Shown: positions 1 to 10,969, counted from the stretch's first letter. The stretch is DNA of 64,000 bases from Burkholderiales bacterium Ga0077547 (GCA_001464195.1 LNEY01000027.1:1-64000), one strand, 5' to 3'. Notes: generated by a model not told the origin, from the letters alone. A program made the numbers and translations.

Positions 1-1092
1 TCGCGCCAGATCCTCGCGGTGCCGATGGTGTTCCTGAACGGCGAGCATTTCGGCCAGGGCCGCATGGAGGTCGACGAGATCGTCGCCAAGCTCGACACCG
101 GCGCAGCCGCGCGCGACGCGGCGAAGCTCAACGCCAAGGACGCGTACGACGTGCTGATCGTCGGCGGTGGCCCTGCGGGCGCTGCGGCTGCGGTGTATGC
201 CGCGCGCAAGGGCATCCGCACCGGCATGCTCGCCGAGCGGATGGGCGGGCAGACCATGGACACGATGAGCATCGAGAACTTCATCTCGGTGCTCGAGACC
301 GACGGCCCGAAGTTCGCTGCCGCGCTGGAGCAGCACGCCAAGCAGTACGACGTCGACATCCTGAACCTGCAGCGCGCCGAGAAACTGATCCCGGCGTCGC
401 AGCCGGGTGGCCTGATCGGCGTGCAGCTCGCCAACGGCGCCACGCTGAAGAGTCGGACCGTGATCCTGGCCACCGGCGCGCGCTGGCGCGAAGTCAATGT
501 GCCGGGCGAGCAGGAATACCGCAACAAGGGCGTGGCCTACTGCCCGCACTGCGATGGCCCGTTGTTCAAGGGCAAGCGCGTCGCGGTGATCGGTGGCGGT
601 AACTCCGGTGTCGAGGCGGCCATCGACCTGGCCGGCCTGGTGGCGCACGTGACCCTGATCGAGTTCGGCGAGCAGTTGCGTGCCGATGCCGTGTTGGTCA
701 ACAAGCTGAACAGCTTGAGCAACGTCACCGTGCACACGCAGGCGCAGACCACCGAGATCAACGGCACCGATGGCAAGGTCAGCGGCCTGACCTACACCGA
801 TCGCGTCAGTGGCGAATCGAGGCACATCGAGCTGGCCGGTGTGTTCGTGCAGATCGGTCTGGTGCCCAATTCGGAATGGTTGAAGGGCACGCTGGAGCTG
901 TCTCGCCACGGCGAGATCGTCGTCGACGCGCGTGGCCAGACCTCGGTGCCCGGCGTGTTCGCTGCCGGCGACGTGACGACCGTGCCGTTCAAGCAGATCA
1001 TCATCGCGACCGGCGACGGTGCGAAGGCAGCGTTGGGTGCGTTCGATCACCTGATCCGGACGCCGGCTCCGAAAGAGGCCGTTGCGGCCTGA
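1..1092 (+). CDS. ahpF: Alkyl hydroperoxide reductase subunit F, 3' part
   Basis: Flavoprotein disulfide reductase that passes electrons from NAD(P)H through FAD and redox disulfides to the peroxiredoxin AhpC, in the cytoplasm. The frame is open from base 1, so the gene starts outside the window. The visible part opens with the end of the N-terminal double-thioredoxin-like domain, then an FAD Rossmann motif ([11 protein letters not shown]), the redox pair CPHC and a second, NAD-binding glycine motif (VIGGGNSG). It ends with the FAD-contacting GVFAAGDVT segment. AhpF is normally about 520 residues; 363 are seen here. ahpC would be expected just upstream. The CPHC pair separates it from plain thioredoxin reductase only together with the N-terminal domain remnant. 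A terminator follows directly. Confidence 0.95.
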   Translation, partial: SRQILAVPMVFLNGEHFGQGRMEVDEIVAKLDTGAAARDAAKLNAKDAYDVLIVGGGPAGAAAAVYAARKGIRTGMLAERMGGQTMDTMSIENFISVLETDGPKFAAALEQHAKQYDVDILNLQRAEKLIPASQPGGLIGVQLANGATLKSRTVILATGARWREVNVPGEQEYRNKGVAYCPHCDGPLFKGKRVAVIGGGNSGVEAAIDLAGLVAHVTLIEFGEQLRADAVLVNKLNSLSNVTVHTQAQTTEINGTDGKVSGLTYTDRVSGESRHIELAGVFVQIGLVPNSEWLKGTLELSRHGEIVVDARGQTSVPGVFAAGDVTTVPFKQIIIATGDGAKAALGAFDHLIRTPAPKEAVAA

Positions 1093-1113
1093 TGAGTTTG
1101 CTTGCTGCAACTG

Positions 1114-1141
1114 AAAGGCCACCTTCGGGTGGCCTTTTTTC
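1114..1141 (+). terminator. Rho-independent terminator of ahpF
   Basis: A GGCCACC/GGTGGCC stem around a short TTCG loop is followed by a run of T residues, about 20 bases after the ahpF stop. This is a textbook intrinsic terminator on the plus strand. Confidence 0.9.
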
Positions 1142-1163
1142 TGGCTGCTGCGTGAGCGCTGCG

Positions 1164-1459
1164 GCGGGTCGCTGTGTTGCGTTCATGTCCTCCGGGCCGG
1201 TTCGCCAATCATTCGCTTCGGCTCTGGTAGCGCCGGCCCTCCCCCTTTACTTCACTCCACACAGCGGCCCACCGCAGCGCTCCTGCTACCGCCGAAGCAG
1301 TCGGAGGTTGAATTCATTCGCGTGCGACGACGGTGCCAGCTGCCAAGGGCGTGGGGTGACCGGCGCAGCGAAGTAAAGGGGGAGGGCCGGAACTACTCGG
1401 CTCGGAGCAACTGGGCAGTGAACCGGCCCGGAGGACATGAGCGGAGCCGGTTAGCCCGC
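1164..1459. repeat. Long imperfect inverted repeat between ahpF and uvrA
   Basis: This element fills most of the 358-base gap between the convergent genes ahpF and uvrA. Two blocks match perfectly as reverse complements: 1184-1203 with 1420-1439 (20 bases) and 1233-1253 with 1370-1390 (21 bases). Both spacers between blocks are exactly 29 bases, and the spacers themselves match at about half the positions in the same register. Weaker symmetry reaches outward to 1164 and 1459, over the uvrA stop codon, and inward some 20 bases. The arms are therefore about 110 bases each around a non-palindromic centre. I see no open frame of interest inside. It could be two opposed copies of a dispersed intergenic repeat, a decayed small mobile element, or a large RNA hairpin. 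Confidence 0.8.
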
Positions 1460-4400
1460 GTCCTTGACAGCCACGCGAGCCAATACAGACTTCAATGCCG
1501 CACCTGTGTGACTCGCAGGCTCGGTGACCAAGTTCTCCGGTGTGGTGGCCGCCACAACCCGCCCTCCGTTCGTGCCGCCCTCGGGCCCGAGATCGATCAC
1601 CCAATCGGCCTCGGCGATCACGTCCAGGTCGTGCTCGATCACCACCACGCTGTGCCCGCCATCGACCAGCCGGTGCAGCACGCGGATCAGCTTCTCGACG
1701 TCAGCCATGTGCAGGCCGACTGTCGGCTCGTCCAGCACATACAGCGTGTGCGGCGCCTTGTTGCCGCGCTTGCCCACGTCGTCGCGCACCTTGGTCAGCT
1801 CGGTCACCAACTTCAGGCGTTGCGCTTCACCGCCGCTCAACGTCGGTGACGGTTGACCCAGCGTCAGGTAACCCAGCCCCACGTCCTTCATCAGGCGCAG
1901 CGGGTGGCTGATCGCCGGCATGCTGGCGAAGAATTCGACCGCCTCGTCGATCTCCATGTTCAACACGTCGCCGATGTTCTTGCCGCGCCAGGTGACGGCC
2001 AGTGTCTCCGGGTTGAAGCGCTGCCCGTGGCACTGGTCGCAGGGCACCTTCACGTCGGGCAGGAAGCTCATCTCGATCGTGCGCATGCCCTGGCCTTCGC
2101 AGGCCGGGCAGCGGCCTTCGCCGGTGTTGAAGCTGAAGCGGTTCGCGGCGTAGCCGCGGGCTCGCGACTCCAGCGTGTCGGCGAACAGCTTGCGGATGGT
2201 GTCCCAGAAGCCGATGTAGGTGGCCGGGCAGCTGCGCGGCGTCTTGCCAATGGGGGTCTGGTCAACTTCGAGCACGCGGTCGATGTAGCCCCAGCCATCG
2301 ATCTGTTCGCAGCCCTGCCATTTCGGGCTGCCGCCCTTCAGGTTGATGAACTGCAGGTTCGCAAGCAGCACGTCGCGCGCGAGCGTGGACTTGCCCGAAC
2401 CGCTGACGCCGGTGATGGCCACCAGCCGCTTCAATGGCACATCGATCGTGATCTGCTGCAGGTTGTGCAGCGTGGCGCCTTGAATCGTCAACCGCCGGTT
2501 GGCCTCGGATTCGCGCGGCCCGGCCGCAACGGCCGTCGGCACCTCGCGACGCGCTTGCAAGGGGTGGATCAGCGGGTGCGCCAGCAAGCGGCCGGTCTGC
2601 GAATCGGGCGCAGCGGCCAGATCGGCCACGCTGCCCTGTGCCACCAGCCGGCCGCCGCGCGTGCCGGCGCCCGGCCCGATGTCGATCAGGTGGTCGGCGC
2701 GGCGTATCGTTTCCTCATCGTGCTCGACCACAACCAACGTGTTGCCCTTGTCGCTGAGCGTCTTCAGCGCCTTCAAAAGGATCTGGTTGTCGCGCGGGTG
2801 CAGGCCGATCGTCGGCTCATCGAGCACATAGCACACGCCCTGCAGGTTGCTGCCGAGCTGCGCGGCCAGGCGAATGCGCTGCGCCTCGCCGCCACTGAGC
2901 GTGGGCGCGGCACGGTCCAGCGTCAGATAGCCGAGCCCGACTTCTTCGAGGAATTCGAGCCGGCCGCGGATCTCGCTGACGACATCGCGCGCGATCTCTG
3001 CATGGCGGCCGGTGAGCCGGAGCGACTCGACCCACTGCCGCGCGCCGGCCACCGACCACTGTGCGATCCAGGCGATGGAATGCCCTTCGAACGTGACCTT
3101 GCGCGAGGCCGGGTTGAGCCGCGTGCCGGCGCAGTCGGGGCAGGGCTCATCCACCAGTCCTTCGGCCTCGCTTTCTTCAGACGGAAAGCTCTGCTCGCGG
3201 CCCTTGTTGTCGTCATCACGCACCGAGTCGTCGTAGACCTTGCGCTGTTCACGCGTCAGCGCCAGGCCGGTGCCGACGCAGGTGGTGCACCAGCCATGCT
3301 TGCTGTTGTAGCTGAACATGCGCGGGTCGAGCTCGGGGTAGCTGGTGCCGCAGCTGGGGCAGGCGCGCTTGGTCGAGAACACCTTGATGCGGCCGATGTC
3401 TGCGGTGGATGAGCCGGTGCGCATCGCCTCGGTCAGCCCGTTCAGCGGCGCCAGCAGGTGCATCACGCCCTTGCCGAGGTCGAGCGCTTTGGCCAAGGCT
3501 TCCCGCAGCTCGCCTTCGCGGTCGGCGCTGACGATGAAGTCGGCCACCGGCAGTTCCAGCGTGTGCTCCTTGAAACGGTCCAGGCGCGGCCAGGGTTCAA
3601 CCGGCAGGAACTCGCCATCGACGCGCAGGTGCGTGTGGCCACGCGCCTTGGCCCATTTCGCCAGATCGGTGTAGACGCCCTTGCGCGCCACCACCAGCGG
3701 CGCCAGCAGCCCGACATGCTCGCCCTTGTGATCCCGCAGCAGCTGCGCGGCGATGCTCTCGGCCGACTGCGGTCGCACTTCGGCACCGTCCTTCACGCAG
3801 TGCTGCAGCCCGAGCTTGACGTACAGCAGACGCAGGAAATGCCAGACCTCGGTGGTGGTGGCCACCGTGCTCTTGCGCCCACCGCGGCTCAGCCGTTGCT
3901 CGATCGCGACCGTCGGCGGAATGCCGTAGACCGCATCGACTTCGGGCCGGCCCGCCGGCTGCACGATGCTGCGCGCATACGCGTTCAGGCTTTCGAGGTA
4001 GCGGCGCTGGCCTTCGTTGAACAGGATGTCGAAGGCCAGCGTGCTCTTGCCCGAACCCGACACGCCGGTGACCACGGTGAACTGGCCGCGTGGGATGCTC
4101 ACGTCGAGCGATTTCAGGTTGTGTTCGCGGGCATTGACGATGCGGATGCAGTCGTCGTCAACGGCTCTTTCGGCGCGTGCGGCGCGCAGCAGCGACTGCA
4201 AAGGCACGCCTTCCTCGGCTGCCAAGCCACCCAACCCCATCGCACGGTCGTAGTCCACCAGCGCGCGACCGGTGTGCGAGGTCGGGTGTCGCTTCACATC
4301 GGCCGGCGTGCCGGTGCACACCACCAGCCCGCCGTGTTCACCGCCTTCGGGGCCGAGGTCGATCAACCAGTCCGACGCATTGATCACATCGAGGTTGTGC

Positions 4401-7198
4401 TCGATCACGATGAGCGAATGGCCGGCATCGAGCAGCTTGCGGAACGCGCGCATCAGCTTGGCGATGTCATCGAAGTGCAGGCCGGTGGTCGGCTCGTCGA
4501 ACATGAACAGCGTGCCCTTCTTGGCCACCGGCTGGCGGCTCGCGGTCGCGCTGTTCGCCGATTCGGCGAGGAAGGCCGCGAGCTTGAGCCGCTGCGCCTC
4601 GCCGCCACTCAAGGTGGGCACCGGCTGGCCGAGCTTCACGTATTCGAGGCCGACGTCGACGATGGGCTGCAGCACGCGCAGCACCTCGCGGTCGGCAGCG
4701 AACAGCTGTACCGCCTCGCTCACCGTCAGGTCGAGCACATCGGCCACCGACAGGTCACGGACCACTTCGCCAGGCAAGCGGCGGTCGATCTTGACTTCGA
4801 GCAGCTCACGGCGGAAGCGCCGGCCATCGCAGTCGGGGCAGCGCAGGTACACATCGCTCAGGAACTGCATCTCCACATGCTCGAAGCCCGAGCCGCCACA
4901 GGTCGGGCAGCGTCCGTCGCCGGCGTTGAAACTGAACATGCCGGGCCCGTAGCCGCGCTGCTGCGCCAGCGGTGATGCGGCAAAGAGCTTGCGGATTTCA
5001 TCGAACGCGCCCACGTAGCTGGCGGGGTTCGATCGCGCCGTCTTGCCGATGGGCGACTGGTCGACGAACACCGCGTCGCCCAGCCAGTCGGCGCCGAGCA
5101 GGCGGTCGTGCGCGCCGGGCGCATCGCTGGCATGGCCGAAGTGGCGCGCGAGGGCCGGGTACAGCACGTCCTGAATCAGCGTCGATTTGCCCGAGCCCGA
5201 CACGCCGGTGACCGTGACCAGGTGCTGCAGCGGGAACTCCACCGTCACGTCGCGCAGGTTGTGGTCGCGTGCGCCTTCGACGATCAGCTTCGGCGTCGCT
5301 GCGGTCACCAGTCGAGCGAATCCGCTGCCAATGTGCTTGCGTCCGCCGAGGTAGGCGCCGGTCAGCGTGTCGGCATGGCGGATGGTCTCGGGCGTGCCGT
5401 CGAAGACGATCTGCCCGCCGCGTTCACCCGGGCCGGGGCCCATGTCGATCAGCCGGTCGGCGGCGAGCATCACCGCCGGGTCGTGCTCCACCACCACCAG
5501 CGTGTTGCCCGCATCGCGCAGGCGATGCATCGCCTCGATGATGCGGTTCATGTCACGCGGGTGCAGGCCGATGCTGGGCTCGTCCAGCACGAACATCGTG
5601 TTGACCAGCGAGGTGCCGAGCGCGGTCGTCAGGTTGATGCGCTGCACTTCGCCGCCGCTCAGCGTGCGGCTCTGGCGGTCCAGCGTCAGGTAGCCGAGGC
5701 CGACATCGCAGAGGTACTTCAGGCGCGTGCGGATCTCGCCCGCCAGCAGCTTCAGCGCGTCGTCGAGCATCGTGCTCGGCAAGGACAGTCCGTCGAAGAA
5801 GCGCCGGATGCGCTCGATCGGCAGCAGCATCAGGTCGTGCACCGTCAGGCCAGGCAGCGCTTCGAGCTGCTCACGTGACCAGGCCACGCCATTGGGCAAT
5901 GACCGAAAGGCCGGCGCCATCACCGCATCGGCATCGGCCTTCGTGCCCAGGCGCCACAGCAGCGATTCGGTCTTCAGCCTCGCGCCACCGCAGGCGCCGC
6001 AGGTCGTGTAGCTGCGGTACTTCGACAAGAGCACGCGGATGTGCATCTTGTAGGCCTTGCTCTCCAGGTACTCGAAGAAGCGCTTGACGCCGTACCACTG
6101 CTTGTTCCAGTTGCCCTTCCACTGCGGCGAGCCACCGATGATGAAGTCGCGCTGCGCTGCATTGAGCTGCGACCACGGCGTGTCGCGCGGAATGCCCGCC
6201 TCGCCGGCGTACCTCAGCATGTCCTCGTGCGCGTCTTTCCAGGCCGGCGTCATCAAGGTCTTGATCGCGCCGGAACGCAGCGTCTTGCGGTGGTCAGGGA
6301 TCACCAGGTCGTAGTCGACGCCGATCACGCGGCCGAAGCCTCGGCAGGTGTCGCAGGCGCCCATCGCCGAGTTGAAGCTGAACAGCGCCGGCTGTGGATC
6401 GGTGTAGCGCAGGTCGCTGTCGGGGCAGTGCAGGCCGGTCGAAAAGCGCCAGAGGGTGGGGTCGCCGTCATCCGCCAGCACGTAAACGTTGAGGCGACCG
6501 CCACCCCGCTTCAGCGCCATCTCGATCGCCTCGACGGCGCGCACCTTTTCAGTGCCCTGGATGCGGAATCGATCCGCCACCACGTCGAGCAGCTTGCGCG
6601 GCCCGGTCGGTGTCGCGACTTCGCGCTCGGCTTGCACGCGGGTGAAGCCGCTGGCCGACAGCCACTGCTCGATCTCCTCAGGTGTCGAGACGGCCGGCAG
6701 CTCGACCGGAAAAGTCAGCACCACGCGGGGATCGGCGGCAGCGGTGCGTGCCATCAACTCGGCATAGATCGTCTCTGGCGTGTCGTGCCGCACCCGCTGG
6801 GCGGTCTGCCGGTCGAACAGATCGGCCGCGCGGGCATACAGCAGCTTCAGGTGGTCGTTCAGCTCGGTCATCGTGCCGACCGTGGAGCGCGAGGTGCGCA
6901 CCGGGTTGGTCTGGTCGATGGCGATGGCGGGCGGCACGCCATCGACCCGGTCGACGGCCGGGCGGTCCATGCGGTCGAGGAACTGGCGCGCGTAGGCGCT
7001 GAAAGTTTCGACGTAACGCCGTTGGCCCTCGGCGTACAGCGTGTCGAACACCAGGCTGGACTTGCCCGAGCCGCTGGGCCCGGTGACCACCGTCATCTCG
7101 CCGGTGCGGATGTCCAGGTCGAGGTTCTTCAGGTTGTGCTGGCGGGCACCGCGGATCCGGATCAGACCGGCGGCAGGGCGTTGGACACCTGAGGACAT
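1451..7198 (-). CDS. uvrA: Double-length UvrA excinuclease subunit (four ABC ATPase modules)
   Basis: DNA-damage recognition ATPase of nucleotide excision repair, or a paralogue of it. At 1915 residues it is twice the usual UvrA length (about 940). Walker A motifs lie near residues 40, 666, 1046 and 1599 (GPSGSGKSS, then three GVSGSGKST). Each is matched by an LSGGE-Q-R signature, and CxxC zinc-finger pairs occur in both halves, so it reads as two complete UvrA units fused head to tail. The third module repeats the UvrA opening pattern ([15 protein letters not shown]). Such long UvrA proteins are known in Burkholderiales, often beside a normal-size UvrA, so the role may be specialised. ATG at 7198 is preferred to an upstream GTG at 7222 because AGGA lies about 10 bases before it. 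Confidence 0.93.
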   Translation of the reverse strand: MSSGVQRPAAGLIRIRGARQHNLKNLDLDIRTGEMTVVTGPSGSGKSSLVFDTLYAEGQRRYVETFSAYARQFLDRMDRPAVDRVDGVPPAIAIDQTNPVRTSRSTVGTMTELNDHLKLLYARAADLFDRQTAQRVRHDTPETIYAELMARTAAADPRVVLTFPVELPAVSTPEEIEQWLSASGFTRVQAEREVATPTGPRKLLDVVADRFRIQGTEKVRAVEAIEMALKRGGGRLNVYVLADDGDPTLWRFSTGLHCPDSDLRYTDPQPALFSFNSAMGACDTCRGFGRVIGVDYDLVIPDHRKTLRSGAIKTLMTPAWKDAHEDMLRYAGEAGIPRDTPWSQLNAAQRDFIIGGSPQWKGNWNKQWYGVKRFFEYLESKAYKMHIRVLLSKYRSYTTCGACGGARLKTESLLWRLGTKADADAVMAPAFRSLPNGVAWSREQLEALPGLTVHDLMLLPIERIRRFFDGLSLPSTMLDDALKLLAGEIRTRLKYLCDVGLGYLTLDRQSRTLSGGEVQRINLTTALGTSLVNTMFVLDEPSIGLHPRDMNRIIEAMHRLRDAGNTLVVVEHDPAVMLAADRLIDMGPGPGERGGQIVFDGTPETIRHADTLTGAYLGGRKHIGSGFARLVTAATPKLIVEGARDHNLRDVTVEFPLQHLVTVTGVSGSGKSTLIQDVLYPALARHFGHASDAPGAHDRLLGADWLGDAVFVDQSPIGKTARSNPASYVGAFDEIRKLFAASPLAQQRGYGPGMFSFNAGDGRCPTCGGSGFEHVEMQFLSDVYLRCPDCDGRRFRRELLEVKIDRRLPGEVVRDLSVADVLDLTVSEAVQLFAADREVLRVLQPIVDVGLEYVKLGQPVPTLSGGEAQRLKLAAFLAESANSATASRQPVAKKGTLFMFDEPTTGLHFDDIAKLMRAFRKLLDAGHSLIVIEHNLDVINASDWLIDLGPEGGEHGGLVVCTGTPADVKRHPTSHTGRALVDYDRAMGLGGLAAEEGVPLQSLLRAARAERAVDDDCIRIVNAREHNLKSLDVSIPRGQFTVVTGVSGSGKSTLAFDILFNEGQRRYLESLNAYARSIVQPAGRPEVDAVYGIPPTVAIEQRLSRGGRKSTVATTTEVWHFLRLLYVKLGLQHCVKDGAEVRPQSAESIAAQLLRDHKGEHVGLLAPLVVARKGVYTDLAKWAKARGHTHLRVDGEFLPVEPWPRLDRFKEHTLELPVADFIVSADREGELREALAKALDLGKGVMHLLAPLNGLTEAMRTGSSTADIGRIKVFSTKRACPSCGTSYPELDPRMFSYNSKHGWCTTCVGTGLALTREQRKVYDDSVRDDDNKGREQSFPSEESEAEGLVDEPCPDCAGTRLNPASRKVTFEGHSIAWIAQWSVAGARQWVESLRLTGRHAEIARDVVSEIRGRLEFLEEVGLGYLTLDRAAPTLSGGEAQRIRLAAQLGSNLQGVCYVLDEPTIGLHPRDNQILLKALKTLSDKGNTLVVVEHDEETIRRADHLIDIGPGAGTRGGRLVAQGSVADLAAAPDSQTGRLLAHPLIHPLQARREVPTAVAAGPRESEANRRLTIQGATLHNLQQITIDVPLKRLVAITGVSGSGKSTLARDVLLANLQFINLKGGSPKWQGCEQIDGWGYIDRVLEVDQTPIGKTPRSCPATYIGFWDTIRKLFADTLESRARGYAANRFSFNTGEGRCPACEGQGMRTIEMSFLPDVKVPCDQCHGQRFNPETLAVTWRGKNIGDVLNMEIDEAVEFFASMPAISHPLRLMKDVGLGYLTLGQPSPTLSGGEAQRLKLVTELTKVRDDVGKRGNKAPHTLYVLDEPTVGLHMADVEKLIRVLHRLVDGGHSVVVIEHDLDVIAEADWVIDLGPEGGTNGGRVVAATTPENLVTEPASHTGAALKSVLARVAVKDAG

Positions 7199-7398
7199 GC
7201 GGCAATTCCTGGCTGCAAACACAGCGAAGCGGGGGATTCTAGGAGTCCGGCCGTCCGGGTCCCCCGTGTGGGGATCGACATCGATGGCGGTGCTTGTTAC
7301 GTCGTTGTTTCACATCTGGCGGGAACGAAGTGCCCACTGATGGCACAACCTCGATACCAGGAAAAACCCTGGCATCGACGGATCCCACGACCTACCTC

Positions 7399-9846
7399 AT
7401 GACCGAGCTGGCTGACTTCTCCAACGACGGCGCGCGCCGAGAGCCCAGCGACATCGGCGCGGCGGAGCGCCTCCGGCGCCACCTGCAGGTCAGCGATGAC
7501 GTGCATTGGGAGCTGCACCTGGTCACGGGTCGCTGGTGGTGCTCGCCCCACCTTCATCGGCTTCTGGGCTTGCCGGGCGAAGCGGTCACCACCGCTGGGC
7601 CATTCGACCGCTGCGTTGAGGAGGACCGACCCCACATCGACGAGGCCTGCGCGCAGGCGATCGATCAAAACGGCGGTTTCACGTTGGACGTGCGGCTGAC
7701 CGACGGAGACGGCCACTGTCGCTGGTGGCGTTGCACCGCACGCGTGCTGTTGGACGCCAGCGGTGCGAACGAGTACCTGTCGGGCACGCTGCGCGACGTG
7801 CATGCAGACCGGCAGGCGTTGCTGAGCCTCGAAGCGGTGGCCTCGCGCTGTGAGCGTGCGATGGAAGCCACTTCGGAGGTGCACTTCGAGCACACCGTGG
7901 GCGCGGTAGATTTTTTCATCAGCGACCGCATTTGCACCTTGCTGGGCTACCCGAAGGGCACGCCTGCGCCGGCTCGCGAGGTCTATTTCAGCTGGGTGCA
8001 TCCGGAGGACCGCGCGGTACTTCAGTCCGAGTTCGCTGTGGCGAGTGTGGCGCCCGGCGCCTGGGAGTCGGTGTACCGGCTGCGCCACCGCGACGGCGGA
8101 TTTCGCTGGGTGCGGGCGCGCGGGCGCACGGATGTCGACCCAGAGGGGCGCTTGCGGATGACGGGGATGCTCACCGACACCCATGAGCAGACGCTGTTGC
8201 GCCGCGACATCGAGGCCCAACGCCAGCACCTCGAAGCCATGGTGGAGGAGCGCACCATGCGCCTTGAAACCGCGCTGGTCGAAGCGCAGCGTCAGCGGGA
8301 GCAGGCTGAGCGCGCGAACGAATCGAAGTCGGTTTTTCTGGCACACATGAGCCACGAGATCCGAACGCCGCTCAATGGTGTGCTGGGACTCAACGAGCTG
8401 GCGCTGCGGGAGGCCACCAGCACGCAGCAGAAGCGCTATTTGAAGCTGGCGCTGCAGTCAGGACGCAACCTGCTTGCCATCATCAACGACGTGCTTGATT
8501 TTTCGCGTCTCTCGGCTGGCATGTTGCCGCCGGTCGATGAGCCGTTCGACCTGTGCGACACGCTGGCTGAGGCGATGCGGGTGGTCATGCCGACGGTGCG
8601 CACGAAGAACCTGGGGCTGATCTACGACCACGTGGGCGCGATCAGCCGAGTGATCGGCGACCCTCAGCGGGTGCAGCAGATCGTCTCCAACCTGCTGTCG
8701 AACGCGGTGAAGTACACCGAGCAGGGCCACATCGAGATGGTCACCTACGTGGACGAAGTGGCGCCCGGGCACTGTGTGGCCCGCATCGCGGTGCGCGACA
8801 CCGGATGCGGCATGGATTCCGAGGTGGCGGCCCGGGTGTTCCAGCCCTTCGTCCAGGGCGATGCAAGTTTGGCGCGCCGCCACGGCGGCACCGGGCTGGG
8901 GCTGTCGATTGCGCTTGGCCTGGCGCAATCGGTCGGTGGCTCGCTGGCGCTCGACAGCACTCCCGGCCGCGGCTCGTGCTTCACGCTGGAGTTGCCGCTG
9001 CGGGTGCAAGCGGGCGCCCAGCCTGGCAGCGGCTGGCCACCACCCGGCCACGCCTGGCTGCTGCACACGCGTGTGCAGCCGTCTCAGGCGATGCAACGAC
9101 GGCTCCAGCGCATGGGCTGGGACTGCGACATCCTCGGCAGCGTGGCCGAGCTGATCGCGCATGCGCGCGCTGCGCGAGAAGCACCGGATTTGCTGCTGCT
9201 GAGTGAATCGGCCATCGACCCGGGAACCGACCTGACTCTGCTGCGTCGCATGCTGCCGCATACCAACATCGTCCTGCTGGTCCGGCCCGACTGGAACGAA
9301 CCGCTGGTGGAGGCCTCTGCGCGGCTGGCGCAGATGCCGTTGATCTTCATGCCCGTGACGCCGGCTGCACTGCTGGAGTTGCTGTGCATGTCGGGTCCGC
9401 AGACGGACCACATCGTCTCGGGCCACAGCTCGCTGTCTGGCCTGCCGATGCCGGTCGACGCCGATGACGCCTCAGACGTCCTCGTGGTCGAAGACAACAT
9501 GGTGAACCAGGTCATCGTCTGCGAGATGATCGAGGTGCTCGGCTTGCGCACCCGGCTGGCCGAAGACGGCGACAGCGCCGTGAGGGCTTGCCGGGACCGG
9601 CCGCCGGCGCTGGTGCTGATGGACCTGCAGATGCCAGGCGTCGACGGCTTGGAAGCCACCCGCCAGCTGCGGGCGATGCAAAAACGCGGCACGCTGCCTG
9701 CATTTCCCATCGTCGCGCTGACCGCGCATGCCACCCCCCAGGACCGCGACAGTTGTGCGGCTGCCGGCATGGTCGGCTACCTCACAAAGCCGGTGGCCAT
9801 GGCCGACCTGCGCAATGAATTGTCGCGTTGGCTCCGCAGCCCCTGA
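7399..9846 (+). CDS. Soluble hybrid sensor histidine kinase (PAS-PAS-HisKA-HATPase-pseudoREC-REC)
   Basis: Two-component hybrid kinase of 815 residues with no membrane segment, so it probably senses a cytoplasmic or diffusible signal. It has two PAS-like domains (about residues 30-145 and 160-280; the second ends with the usual TDTHEQ-type linker) and a coiled linker. The HisKA box HMSHEIRTPLNG follows, with the phospho-His near residue 317. The HATPase has N-box NLLSNAVKYT, VRDTGCGMD and GGTGLGLSI. A stretch of about 110 residues looks like a receiver without the acidic pocket, and a true receiver at the end has its phospho-Asp near residue 740 (VLMDLQMPGVDG). GTG at 7330, behind GGGA, is an alternative start. 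No DNA-binding output domain is present. The next gene is a FeeM-like acyltransferase. Confidence 0.88.
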   Translation: MTELADFSNDGARREPSDIGAAERLRRHLQVSDDVHWELHLVTGRWWCSPHLHRLLGLPGEAVTTAGPFDRCVEEDRPHIDEACAQAIDQNGGFTLDVRLTDGDGHCRWWRCTARVLLDASGANEYLSGTLRDVHADRQALLSLEAVASRCERAMEATSEVHFEHTVGAVDFFISDRICTLLGYPKGTPAPAREVYFSWVHPEDRAVLQSEFAVASVAPGAWESVYRLRHRDGGFRWVRARGRTDVDPEGRLRMTGMLTDTHEQTLLRRDIEAQRQHLEAMVEERTMRLETALVEAQRQREQAERANESKSVFLAHMSHEIRTPLNGVLGLNELALREATSTQQKRYLKLALQSGRNLLAIINDVLDFSRLSAGMLPPVDEPFDLCDTLAEAMRVVMPTVRTKNLGLIYDHVGAISRVIGDPQRVQQIVSNLLSNAVKYTEQGHIEMVTYVDEVAPGHCVARIAVRDTGCGMDSEVAARVFQPFVQGDASLARRHGGTGLGLSIALGLAQSVGGSLALDSTPGRGSCFTLELPLRVQAGAQPGSGWPPPGHAWLLHTRVQPSQAMQRRLQRMGWDCDILGSVAELIAHARAAREAPDLLLLSESAIDPGTDLTLLRRMLPHTNIVLLVRPDWNEPLVEASARLAQMPLIFMPVTPAALLELLCMSGPQTDHIVSGHSSLSGLPMPVDADDASDVLVVEDNMVNQVIVCEMIEVLGLRTRLAEDGDSAVRACRDRPPALVLMDLQMPGVDGLEATRQLRAMQKRGTLPAFPIVALTAHATPQDRDSCAAAGMVGYLTKPVAMADLRNELSRWLRSP

Positions 9847-9866
9847 TCGGAACGCCGGCCGTCGCC

Positions 9867-9890
9867 AGCAGGTCGCGTCGACGACCTGCT
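9867..9890 (+). terminator. Hairpin after the hybrid kinase gene
   Basis: A perfect 9-base stem (AGCAGGTCG/CGACCTGCT) with a 6-base loop starts 21 bases after the kinase stop codon. Only a short C/T-rich stretch follows, not a clear T run, so intrinsic termination is likely but not certain. If it works, the acyltransferase downstream must have its own promoter in 9891-10080. Confidence 0.5.
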
Positions 9891-10080
9891 CGCATTCCCC
9901 CCTTCATTCGAGGGTTTGCCTAGCCGATATCGGATTACCTATTGTCACGAATGACCGATACGATTCGCCGCAGGGCGTGAGAAAATAACGGCTTAGATAA
10001 GCAGTTGCTCAGCAAGTTCGCCGCGTCGATGTGTAGGTCTGTTCTGACACCGTTCATACATCTGTTGAGGGTCTCCCGCT

Positions 10081-10884
10081 GTGCTTAGCAACACCATGAT
10101 CGCAGCCCCCTTCGAGGCCAGCCCCCCCCGGCGGCCGGTGTCGCAGGACGAGTCTCCGGACGAAGATCTGCATCGATGCGAAGTCGGGCGCAGGCTCTAT
10201 CGGATACGCAGTGCAGATTCAGGCGGGGAACGCAGCTCCGCCAGCATCCTGATCAACCGGATGTATGCCACCCGCGGTTACGCCAGTCGACCGCTTCCCG
10301 ACGAGTCTTCGCCGACCCGCATTACCCTGGTCGCCAGCGATCACGAGTCCACCGTGGCCACGATCACCGTGGGATTTGATTCCGCGGCGGGCCTGCATGT
10401 GGACACTTTGTTTCGCCACGAGGTCGACGCGCTCAGGCAGGCGGGGCGACTGGTGTGCGAGTTCACCACCTTGGCGATCGATCAGGTTGTCCGCTCGCGT
10501 CGCGTGCTGGCCTCGCTGTTCAACGTGGCCTACCTCTATGCCCACCGTGTGATGGGGTACGACACGCTGTTGATCGAAGTCAATCCGAGGCACGTGCTTT
10601 ACTACGAGCGCATGCTCGGGTTCAAGGTCATGGCGCCGCAGCGCCACAGCCCGCGTGTGGGTGCCCCGGCGGTGTTGATGGGCATCAACTTCTCCTACAT
10701 CCGTGAACAGGGCGAGCGTTTTGCCCGTCAGTCACGCGCATCCAGTGCCAGTCGTTCGCTGTACCCGGATTGGTTCTCGCCATTGGAGGAAGAAGCCATC
10801 CTCCTCCGGCTCACCCGATCCGTGGTGCCCGCGGAGAGCGTTGTTCGCCATCGCTACGAACCGCTGCAATTGCTCCAAGCCTAG
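10081..10884 (+). CDS. FeeM-like N-acyl amino acid synthase / LuxI-fold acyltransferase
   Basis: Predicted GNAT-fold acyltransferase of 267 residues resembling the FeeM domain (long-chain N-acyl amino acid synthases related to LuxI-type autoinducer synthases). Supporting features are the N-terminal YRIRSAD segment, a central beta-strand region (TRITLVASDHESTVATITV), a conserved CEFTTLAID stretch, and a GNAT-like end (LLIEVNPRHVLYYERMLGF) that matches the acyl-carrier-binding half of such folds. The C-terminal tail LYPDWFSPLEEEAI looks like a family trait. The substrate cannot be read from sequence. GTG at 10081 has GAGGG 7 bases upstream; the ATG at 10096 is the alternative. It lies 234 bases after a hybrid sensor kinase on the same strand, with a hairpin between them. 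Exosortase-associated acyltransferase is another possible label. Confidence 0.7.
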   Translation: MLSNTMIAAPFEASPPRRPVSQDESPDEDLHRCEVGRRLYRIRSADSGGERSSASILINRMYATRGYASRPLPDESSPTRITLVASDHESTVATITVGFDSAAGLHVDTLFRHEVDALRQAGRLVCEFTTLAIDQVVRSRRVLASLFNVAYLYAHRVMGYDTLLIEVNPRHVLYYERMLGFKVMAPQRHSPRVGAPAVLMGINFSYIREQGERFARQSRASSASRSLYPDWFSPLEEEAILLRLTRSVVPAESVVRHRYEPLQLLQA

Positions 10885-10893
10885 TTTTTAGAC

Positions 10894-10939
10894 CTCACGT
10901 CGTCGTGAGACCAGGCGGCTTGGACGAGCTCAAGCCGCC
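10894..10939. terminator. Two GC hairpins between convergent genes
   Basis: CTCACG/CGTGAG (10894-10909) and a perfect 9-base stem GGCGGCTTG/CAAGCCGCC (10914-10939, 8-base loop) sit in the 85-base gap between the convergent acyltransferase and cca genes. Neither is followed by a T run on either strand, so a bidirectional terminator is plausible but unproven. Confidence 0.4.
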
Positions 10940-10969
10940 ACCAGCATCGAGATGGGGCGACACGCGTGG

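Noticed and set aside
1853..4975. Long plus-strand open frames opposite uvrA
   Set aside because: They mirror the codon pattern of uvrA in high-GC DNA; no family motifs or ribosome sites.
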